Program-made: the position numbers and the translations under genes | NCBI GenBank assembly: GCA_027306955.1 | Contig: DAHUXX010000177.1 | Span: forward strand, 1-9,145 | From: Acetobacteraceae bacterium | Lineage (GTDB): Bacteria > Pseudomonadota > Alphaproteobacteria > Acetobacterales > Acetobacteraceae | Direction of reading: 5' to 3' | Length of the DNA: 9,145 nucleotides | Part shown: positions 1 through 5,488 of the stretch, piece by piece | Numbering within the stretch: the stretch's first letter is position 1 | How the letters are laid out: the number at the start of each line of letters is the position of its first letter | Notes under the pieces: generated by a model | Seen by the model: only the letters and a program-made list of their open reading frames with translations | The model's database searches: none | Told to the model about the DNA's origin: nothing

Positions 1-120
1 GCGACCGCGCCCGGCGCCGAGAGCCGTACGGATGGCAAGTTCTTTGCGGTGGGCGGCGGTATGCGCCACGAGCAATCCGGCAACATTGGCGCAGGCTACC
101 TTGTGGAAGTGTCCGCCATT
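1..120 (-). pseudogene. Remnant of an FtsX/MacB-like ABC transporter permease (partial at window edge)
   Basis: Read on the minus strand from 120 down to 1, an open frame of 40 codons contains the stretch VACANVAGLLVAHTAAHRKE followed by LAIRTALGAGRGR. This closely matches the segment of the FtsX-like permease domain found in MacB/ADOP-type ABC exporters, with its conserved NVAxLLxAR, RRxExAxRxALGA and RxR elements. In that family the segment usually follows a long N-terminal region that includes a periplasmic domain. Here the frame is closed by a TGA at 121-123 (minus strand), no ATG or well-placed GTG precedes the match, and the two other minus-strand frames upstream show no continuation. 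I therefore read it as a gene that has lost its 5' part. The rest would lie left of the window. An assembly or sequencing frameshift is the alternative. The family assignment is fairly secure; the pseudogene status is inference from the missing N-terminus. Confidence 0.5.
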
Positions 121-135
121 TCAGAACAACGCGGC

Positions 136-163
136 TTGCCCCGCACGGCTCCGATATTACAAT
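136..163 (+). promoter_or_regulatory. Candidate sigma70-type promoter for the dxs-hpnMIJ operon
   Basis: TTGCCC at 136-141 is a partial match to the -35 consensus. TACAAT at 158-163 matches the -10 consensus at five of six positions. The spacer is 16 bp, within the normal range. Transcription would start near 170 and leave a leader of roughly 215 nt before the dxs GTG. The site lies in the most A+T-rich part of the intergenic region. This is prediction by eye, and a closer promoter cannot be excluded. Confidence 0.35.
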
Positions 164-186
164 TTGCAAGGCAACCGCAATGCCGC

Positions 187-207
187 AAAAAACCCCCGGT
201 GCCGGGG
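187..207 (-). terminator. Intrinsic-terminator-like hairpin on the minus strand
   Basis: The plus strand carries six A residues (187-192) followed by CCCCG (194-198), a GTGC loop and CGGGG (203-207). On the minus strand this reads as a GC-rich hairpin directly followed by a run of six T residues, the form of a rho-independent terminator. No minus-strand gene is visible between it and dxs. It may stop antisense transcription leaving the dxs region, end a small RNA, or be a relic. On the plus strand the same stem would sit within the proposed dxs leader transcript but lacks a downstream U tract. Confidence 0.45.
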
Positions 208-373
208 TGAGTTCGGCGGAATTCCGGGACTCCGGCGCGCACAGCCCGCCGCGAGCCAACGCATCGCGAGGCGCAACTGATATGACAAGAACGGCCAAAC
301 CCGGGCATTCACGCAAATTGCGGCGCGCGGCGCCCGCTTCTGCCACGGAGTGTGGCAATTCCGCAACAACCAC

Positions 374-380
374 GGAGGTT
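374..380 (+). promoter_or_regulatory. Shine-Dalgarno of dxs that fixes the GTG start
   Basis: GGAGGTT at 374-380 is a strong anti-16S match. Its GGAGG core ends 7 nt before the GTG at 386. It supports that GTG over the upstream ATG at 350, which has no such site, and over the in-frame ATG at 401, which would be 22 nt away. Confidence 0.75.
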
Positions 381-385
381 ACCCC

Positions 386-2320
386 GTGAACGACCAGCCA
401 ATGACCCCCCGCCCTTTGACGCCGCATTTGGACCGGGTGCGCATGCCTGCGGATTTACGGAACTTTTCGCCGGAGCAGTTGAAGGTGCTGGCGGAGGAGT
501 TGCGGGCGGAGACGATCTCGGCGGTGTCGGTGACGGGCGGGCATCTTGGGGCTTCGCTTGGCGTGGTGGAGCTGACGGTCGCTTTGCACGCGGTGTTCGA
601 GACGCCGCAGGACCGGCTGATCTGGGACGTCGGCCACCAGGCCTATCCGCACAAGATCCTCACCGGCCGGCGCGAGCGCATCCGCACGCTGCGCCAGGGC
701 GGCGGGCTGTCCGGCTTCACGCGGCGCTCCGAGAGCCCCTACGACCCGTTCGGCACCGCGCATTCCTCGACTTCGATTTCGGCCGGGCTCGGCATGGCGG
801 TGGCGCGCGACCTCAAGGGCGAGCAGCGCCACGTCATCGCGGTGATCGGCGACGGCGCGATGAGCGCCGGCATGGCCTACGAGGCGATGAACAACGCCGG
901 CGCGCTCCACTCGCGCCTGATCGTCATCCTCAACGACAACGACATGTCGATCGCGCCGCCGGTGGGCGCGATGAGCGCCTATCTCTCCCGCCTGCTCTCC
1001 TCGCGCTCCTTCCTCTCGCTGCGTGACCTCGCGGCGCGCATGGCCAGGCGCTTCCCCAAGGGCATCGAGCGCACGGCGCGGCGGGCGGAGGAGTTCGCGC
1101 GGGGGATCCTCACCGGCGGCACGCTGTTCGAGGAGATGGGGTTCTACTACGTGGGCCCGATCGACGGGCACAATCTCGACCACCTGCTGCCGGTGCTGCG
1201 CAACGTGCGCGAGGCGGAGGAGCACGGCCCGATCCTGCTGCACGTCATCACCCAGAAGGGCCGCGGCTATGCCCCCGCCGAGGCCGCCGCCGACAAGCTG
1301 CACGCGGTCTCCCGCTTCAACGTCGTGACCGGCGAGCAGGCCAAGGCGCCGCCCGGCCCGCCCACCTACACCAAGGTCTTCGCCGATGCCCTGATCGGCG
1401 AGGCGGAGAAGGACAGCGGCATCGTCGCCATCACCGCGGCCATGCCCTCCGGCACCGGGCTCGACCGGTTCCAGAAGCGCTTCCCGGAGCGGACCTTCGA
1501 CGTCGGCATCGCCGAGCAGCACGCCGTTACCTTCGCCGCCGGCATGGCGACCGAGGGGATGAAGCCGTTCTGCGCCATCTACTCGACCTTCCTGCAGCGC
1601 GGCTACGACCAGGTGGTGCACGATGTCGCCATCCAGTCCCTGCCGGTGCGCTTCGCCATGGACCGCGCGGGGCTGGTCGGCGCCGATGGCGCCACCCATG
1701 CCGGCAGCTTCGACCTCGCCTATCTCGGCTGCCTGCCGGGGATGGTGATCATGGCCCCGAGCGACGAGGCGGAGCTGGTGCACATGGTCGCCACCGCCGC
1801 CGCCATCGACGACCGGCCGAGCGCGCTGCGCTACCCGCGCGGCGAGGGCACCGGCGTCCAGCTTCCCGAGAAACCCCAGATCCTGCCCATCGGCCGCGGC
1901 CGCATCCTGCGCGAAGGCACCTCGATCGCCATCCTCTCGCTCGGCACCCGCCTCGCCGACGCGCTCGCCGCCGCCGAGGATCTCGCCGCGCATGGCCTCT
2001 CCGCCACCGTCGCCGACGCTCGCTTCGCCAAGCCCATCGACACCGATCTCGTCGAGCGCCTGGCCCGCGAGCACGAGGTGCTGATCACCGTCGAGGAGGC
2101 GGCCATCGGCGGCTTCTCCGCCGCCATCGCCCACCATCTCGCCCACAAGGGCCTGCTCGACCACGGAACCAGGTTCCGCCCCATGACCCTGCCAGACCGC
2201 TTCATCGACCACGACACCCAGAAAAACCAGCTCGCCCAGGCCGGCCTCGACGCCAGGGCCATCACCCAAACCGCCCTCCAGGCCCTCGGACAGCAGACAG
2301 GAAAGGCAGCGCGAGCGTGA
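386..2320 (+). CDS. dxs: 1-deoxy-D-xylulose-5-phosphate synthase
   Basis: Dxs condenses pyruvate with glyceraldehyde 3-phosphate, with loss of CO2, to give 1-deoxy-D-xylulose 5-phosphate. This is the thiamine-diphosphate-dependent entry step of the MEP isoprenoid pathway, in the cytoplasm. The 644-residue product has the usual family length. Visible hallmarks are the GGHLGASLG segment with His53 (equivalent to E. coli His49), WDVGHQAYPHKILTGRR, the thiamine-diphosphate motif beginning GDG at 155-157 and running to NDND at 183-186, and the catalytic glutamate E377 in DVGIAEQHAV. The pyrimidine-domain DRAGLVGADG-THAG motif and a C-terminal transketolase domain follow. The GTG start is chosen for its strong ribosome-binding site. 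It is the first gene of an operon whose other members are hopanoid genes, and its TGA overlaps the hpnM start. A dxs copy in such an operon plausibly raises precursor supply for hopanoids; whether it is the only copy in the genome cannot be seen here. Confidence 0.96.
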   Translation: MNDQPMTPRPLTPHLDRVRMPADLRNFSPEQLKVLAEELRAETISAVSVTGGHLGASLGVVELTVALHAVFETPQDRLIWDVGHQAYPHKILTGRRERIRTLRQGGGLSGFTRRSESPYDPFGTAHSSTSISAGLGMAVARDLKGEQRHVIAVIGDGAMSAGMAYEAMNNAGALHSRLIVILNDNDMSIAPPVGAMSAYLSRLLSSRSFLSLRDLAARMARRFPKGIERTARRAEEFARGILTGGTLFEEMGFYYVGPIDGHNLDHLLPVLRNVREAEEHGPILLHVITQKGRGYAPAEAAADKLHAVSRFNVVTGEQAKAPPGPPTYTKVFADALIGEAEKDSGIVAITAAMPSGTGLDRFQKRFPERTFDVGIAEQHAVTFAAGMATEGMKPFCAIYSTFLQRGYDQVVHDVAIQSLPVRFAMDRAGLVGADGATHAGSFDLAYLGCLPGMVIMAPSDEAELVHMVATAAAIDDRPSALRYPRGEGTGVQLPEKPQILPIGRGRILREGTSIAILSLGTRLADALAAAEDLAAHGLSATVADARFAKPIDTDLVERLAREHEVLITVEEAAIGGFSAAIAHHLAHKGLLDHGTRFRPMTLPDRFIDHDTQKNQLAQAGLDARAITQTALQALGQQTGKAARA

Positions 2321-2925
2321 TGCTTCGCCGTAGCCTGCTGCTCGCCGCGATCCTGGCCCCGGCCACGGCGCATGCCGCCGCCGACCCCGCCGCGGCGCCG
2401 CTCGAGGCCTTCGGCACGGCGCTCATCGCGGCCATGAAGACGGCAACCTCGCAGAGCTTCGACCAGCGCGCGGCGGCGCTGCGCCCGGCCATCATCGCCG
2501 CCTTCGATCTGCCGACGATCCTCGCCCGCTCGATCGGGCTGGAATACGCGAACTACACCGCGGCCCAGAAATCCGCGCTGCTCGCCGCCTTCACCGACTT
2601 CACCGTCGCGACCTGGACCGCCAATTTCAATCGCTGGAACGGCGAAGTGTTCCGCGTGCTGCCGCAGATCCGCAAGATCGGCGCCGAGGAGGTCGTGCCC
2701 ACGCAGATCGGCGTCCCCGGCAAGAAGGGCACCGCGCTCGATTTCGTCATGCAGCAGGGCGCGAAGGGCTGGCAAGCTGTGGATATTCTGCTCGACGGCA
2801 CCATCAGCCGCGTCGCCGTGCAGCGCTCCGATTTCCGCTCGGTGCTCATCTCCGGCGGACCGGACGCGCTGATTGCCTCGCTCAAGCGCAAGGCGGAGCA
2901 GCTCGCCGCCGGCGGGGCAGGTTGA
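2317..2925 (+). CDS. hpnM: Hopanoid-associated periplasmic protein HpnM (MlaC/Ttg2D-like)
   Basis: A 202-residue protein of the MlaC/Ttg2D (toluene tolerance) superfamily, a periplasmic phospholipid- or lipid-binding fold used in transport between the inner and outer membranes. The hopanoid-cluster branch is called HpnM. An N-terminal signal peptide is clear: two arginines, a hydrophobic core (LLLAAILAPAT) and an AHA cleavage site near residue 20. The mature part shows family features: IIAAFDLPTILARSIG, a helical YANYTAAQKSALLAAFTDF region, FRVLPQIRKIG, and the WQAVDILLDGTISRVAVQRSDFRSVL stretch near the C-terminus (broken here as WQAVDILLDG and QRSDFRSVL). The GTG at 2317 overlaps the dxs stop as GTGA, with AGGAAAGG (2299-2306) 10 nt upstream. 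The ATG at 2320 is the alternative start and changes only one residue. A role in hopanoid or lipid trafficking is inference, because biochemical evidence for HpnM is thin. The usual partner HpnN (an RND-like transporter) is not in the window. Confidence 0.85.
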   Translation: MMLRRSLLLAAILAPATAHAAADPAAAPLEAFGTALIAAMKTATSQSFDQRAAALRPAIIAAFDLPTILARSIGLEYANYTAAQKSALLAAFTDFTVATWTANFNRWNGEVFRVLPQIRKIGAEEVVPTQIGVPGKKGTALDFVMQQGAKGWQAVDILLDGTISRVAVQRSDFRSVLISGGPDALIASLKRKAEQLAAGGAG

Positions 2926-4058
2926 TCGTCGCGGGATTCCTCGCCGCCGCCGTGCTCGTGGGGCTGGGCCAGGCACTCGCGGGCCAGGTGCTGCTGCGCC
3001 GCTTCCTGCGTGGCAAGCCGGGGCGTGGCTCGGCTCCAGTCTCGGTCCTGAAACCCATCGGCGGCGACGAACCGCTGCTGGAGGCCGCGCTGGAGACCCT
3101 GTTCCGCCAGGACCACCCAGCCTTCCAGATCGTCCTTGGCGTGCAGAATCCGGCCGACTCCGCGCTCACCGTCATCCAGAGGCTGCGCGCCCGCCACCCG
3201 GAGCGCGACGTGGCGCTGGTGATCAACCCCGCCCGCCACGGCGCCAATGGCAAGGTCGCCAACCTCATCAACATGCTACCGGCGGCGAAGCACCCGGTCC
3301 TGGTCATCGCCGACGCCGACGTGCACGCCTCGCCGGGCTGGCTCGCCGATGTCGTGGCAGCGCTGGATGAGCCCGCGACCGGCATCGTCACCGCGCTCTA
3401 CACGGGCCTGCCGGCGACGCGCGGCCTGGTGGGCGCGCTGGGCGCGGCCGGCATCACCCACGGCTTCCTGCCCGGCGCCCTGCTTTCCCGCGCGCTGGGC
3501 CGGCGGGACTGCTTTGGCTCCACCATGGCGCTGCGCCGCGCGACCCTTGAGGCGATCGGCGGCTTCGAAGCCCTCGCCGACCACCTCGCCGACGACAACC
3601 TGCTGGGCGTGCTGGTCAAGCGCCAGGGCCTCGGCATCGCGCTCGCCCGGAGCGTGGTCGCGACCACGGTGACGGAGACCCGGCTCGGCCCCCTGTTCCG
3701 CCACGAGCTGCGCTGGGCGCGCACCATCCGCCGGCTGGAACCCACGGGGCACGCCGCCTCCGTGCTGCAATTCCCCTTGTTCTGGGCGGCCCTTGCAGCC
3801 CTTGCCGACCCTCGCCTCGCCTGGCTGTTCGCCGCCGCATGGGCGATCCGCGCGCTGCTCGCCCGGGTCGCCGAGCGCAGCCTCGCCGCCACCTCCCCGA
3901 GCCCGGTTTGGCTCCCCCTATGGCTGTGGCCCTTGCGCGATCTTTTGTCGGTCGTGGTATGGGGCGCGAGTTTCCTCTCCGACACCGTGTCCTGGCGGGG
4001 CGCGCTGCTCCGCGCCGCCCCTGTGCCGACCGAGACCATGGGACATCAGCCGCGATGA
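2922..4058 (+). CDS. hpnI: Hopanoid N-acetylglucosaminyltransferase HpnI
   Basis: A 378-residue membrane-bound GT-A glycosyltransferase resembling ceramide glucosyltransferases. Genetic work in Burkholderia assigns HpnI the transfer of N-acetylglucosamine to bacteriohopanetetrol. Seen here: an N-terminal membrane helix (about 2-27), the opening PVSVLKPIGGDEPLLE, the acceptor/nucleotide region HGANGKVANLINML, a DAD metal motif (D131-D133), GSTMALRR, the DDN motif (D224-D225), and a HELRW motif (261-265) at the place of the usual (Q/R)xxRW. Two or three membrane segments follow (about 280-316 and 330-352). The start is a TTG overlapping the hpnM stop as TTGA, with a GCGGGG about 4 nt upstream. 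The next in-frame GTG, at 2952, would cut into the first membrane helix. The gene sits directly before hpnJ, as in many hopanoid clusters. Confidence 0.88.
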   Translation: MIVAGFLAAAVLVGLGQALAGQVLLRRFLRGKPGRGSAPVSVLKPIGGDEPLLEAALETLFRQDHPAFQIVLGVQNPADSALTVIQRLRARHPERDVALVINPARHGANGKVANLINMLPAAKHPVLVIADADVHASPGWLADVVAALDEPATGIVTALYTGLPATRGLVGALGAAGITHGFLPGALLSRALGRRDCFGSTMALRRATLEAIGGFEALADHLADDNLLGVLVKRQGLGIALARSVVATTVTETRLGPLFRHELRWARTIRRLEPTGHAASVLQFPLFWAALAALADPRLAWLFAAAWAIRALLARVAERSLAATSPSPVWLPLWLWPLRDLLSVVVWGASFLSDTVSWRGALLRAAPVPTETMGHQPR

Positions 4059-5482
4059 TGAAGACACTTTTCCTCCAGCCCCCCTCCTTCGACGGGTTCG
4101 ACGGCGGCGCCGGCTCCCGCTACCAGGCACGGCGCGAGATCCGCAGCTTCTGGTTCCCCACCTGGCTCGCCCAGCCCGCGGCGCTGATCCCCGGCAGCAA
4201 GCTGATCGACGCGCCGCCCGCCGGCATCGGCATGGCCAAGGTGCTCGAGGAAGCGGGCCGGCACGAGCTCTGCGTGATCCACACCTCCACCCCCTCCTTC
4301 GCCTCCGACGCGCGGGTCGCGGCGAAGCTGAAGGAAGCGAACCCGCGCATGAAGATCGGCCTCGTCGGCGCCAAGGTCGCCGTGCAGCCGCGCGAGAGCC
4401 TGCGCGACGCGCCAGCCGTCGATTTCGTCGCCCGCAACGAGTTCGACTTCACCATCAAGGAGATCGCCGAGGGCCGCGACTTCGCGGACGTGGACGGCAT
4501 CTCGTTCCGCGATGCCAACGGCGCCATCGTCGATAACAAGGATCGCGCGATTCTGGAGGACATGGATTCGCTGCCCTTCGTCACCGACGTCTACAAGCGC
4601 GACCTGCGGATCGAGGACTACTTCATCGGCTACCTCAAGCACCCGTATGTGAGCCTCTACACCGGCCGTGGGTGCAAGAGCCGCTGCACCTTCTGCCTCT
4701 GGCCGCAGACCGTGGGCGGCCACCGCTACCGCGTTCGCTCCGTCGAGCATGTCGCCGAGGAAGTGAAGCTCGTGCAGAAGCTGTTCCCGCAGATGCGCGA
4801 GCTGTTCTTCGACGACGACACCTTCACCGACAACCTGCCGCGCGCCGAGGCAATCGCGCGCGAGCTCGGCAAGCTCGGCGTCACGTGGTCGTGCAACGCC
4901 AAGGCCAACGTTCCGCGCGAGACGCTGAGGGTGCTGCGCGACAACGGCCTGCGCCTGCTGCTCGTCGGCTACGAAAGCGGCAACCAGCAGATCCTGCACA
5001 ACATCAAGAAAGGCATGCGCATCGAGGTCGCGAAGAAGTTCACCCGCGACTGCCACGACCTCGGCATCAAGATCCACGGCACCTTCATCCTCGGCCTGCC
5101 CGGCGAGACCAAGGAAACGATCCGGGAGACCATCCGTTTCGCCAAGGAAATCAACCCGCACACGCTGCAGGTCTCGCTCGCCGCCCCCTATCCCGGCACC
5201 TTCCTCCATGCCCAGGCGGTCGCGAACGGCTGGCTCGACGCCTCGCATGCGGAGCTGATCGACGACCACGGCGTGCAGATCGCGCCGCTGCACTACCCGC
5301 ACCTCTCCCACACCGAGATCTTCGACAGCGTCGAGACCTTCTACCGCCAGTTCTACCTGCGCGCGCCGAAGATCGCGGAGATCGTGGGCGAGATGGTGAC
5401 CAGCCCACAGATGATGAAGCGGCGGCTGCGCGAGGGGGTGGAGTTCTTCCAGTTCCTGCGCGAGCGCAAGCAGGCAGCCTGA
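4055..5482 (+). CDS. hpnJ: Radical SAM protein HpnJ, hopanoid cyclitol ether formation
   Basis: A 475-residue radical S-adenosylmethionine enzyme matching the hopanoid-associated HpnJ family in length and sequence. In the accepted pathway it acts on glucosamine-substituted bacteriohopanetetrol and contracts the sugar to the cyclitol ether. Residues 1 to about 190 form a Rossmann-like region of the B12-binding type, beginning MMKTLFLQPPSFDGFDGG, but no DxHxxG cobalamin-ligand motif is visible. The radical SAM domain carries the CxxxCxxC cluster motif (C207, C211, C214) in YTGRGCKSRCTFCLWPQ, then FFDDDTF (251-257), LVGYESGNQQIL (from 304) and GLPGET (347-352). The start ATG overlaps the hpnI stop as ATGA; an immediately following ATG at 4058 is an equal alternative. 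It is the last operon gene, and its stop lies 6 bp from the stop of the convergent gene. The deacetylase HpnK expected to supply its substrate is not adjacent. Confidence 0.9.
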   Translation: MMKTLFLQPPSFDGFDGGAGSRYQARREIRSFWFPTWLAQPAALIPGSKLIDAPPAGIGMAKVLEEAGRHELCVIHTSTPSFASDARVAAKLKEANPRMKIGLVGAKVAVQPRESLRDAPAVDFVARNEFDFTIKEIAEGRDFADVDGISFRDANGAIVDNKDRAILEDMDSLPFVTDVYKRDLRIEDYFIGYLKHPYVSLYTGRGCKSRCTFCLWPQTVGGHRYRVRSVEHVAEEVKLVQKLFPQMRELFFDDDTFTDNLPRAEAIARELGKLGVTWSCNAKANVPRETLRVLRDNGLRLLLVGYESGNQQILHNIKKGMRIEVAKKFTRDCHDLGIKIHGTFILGLPGETKETIRETIRFAKEINPHTLQVSLAAPYPGTFLHAQAVANGWLDASHAELIDDHGVQIAPLHYPHLSHTEIFDSVETFYRQFYLRAPKIAEIVGEMVTSPQMMKRRLREGVEFFQFLRERKQAA

Positions 5483-5488
5483 CGCCGC

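Larger units (their letters stand above)
121..385. other. Intergenic leader region upstream of dxs, no convincing gene
   Basis: This 265-bp stretch separates the permease remnant from dxs. It is locally richer in A+T than the genes, especially 150-192. It contains a candidate plus-strand promoter, an A-tract followed by a GC hairpin, a 10-nt palindrome around a GGAATTCC core (217-226), and the dxs ribosome-binding site. A 35-codon frame (282-389, plus) would overlap the dxs start by four bases. It has only a distant GAGG at 268-271 and no recognisable product, so it is not annotated. Confidence 0.5.

Noticed and set aside
95..125. An insertion-sequence end at the permease breakpoint
   Set aside because: No matching inverted repeat, target duplication or transposase fragment could be found within the window.
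282..389. A 35-codon frame overlapping the dxs start by four bases, a possible leader peptide
   Set aside because: Its GAGG is 10 nt away, the composition is unremarkable, and no regulatory codon run or known family is visible.
455..2269. A 604-codon open frame on the minus strand opposite dxs
   Set aside because: It mirrors the GC-rich codon pattern of dxs, has a low-complexity Gly/Ala/Arg/Asp composition and no recognisable domain, and dxs itself is certain.
4046..5311. A 421-codon minus-strand frame opposite hpnJ
   Set aside because: It is antisense to a clearly coded radical SAM enzyme and has no motifs, typical of GC-rich shadow frames.
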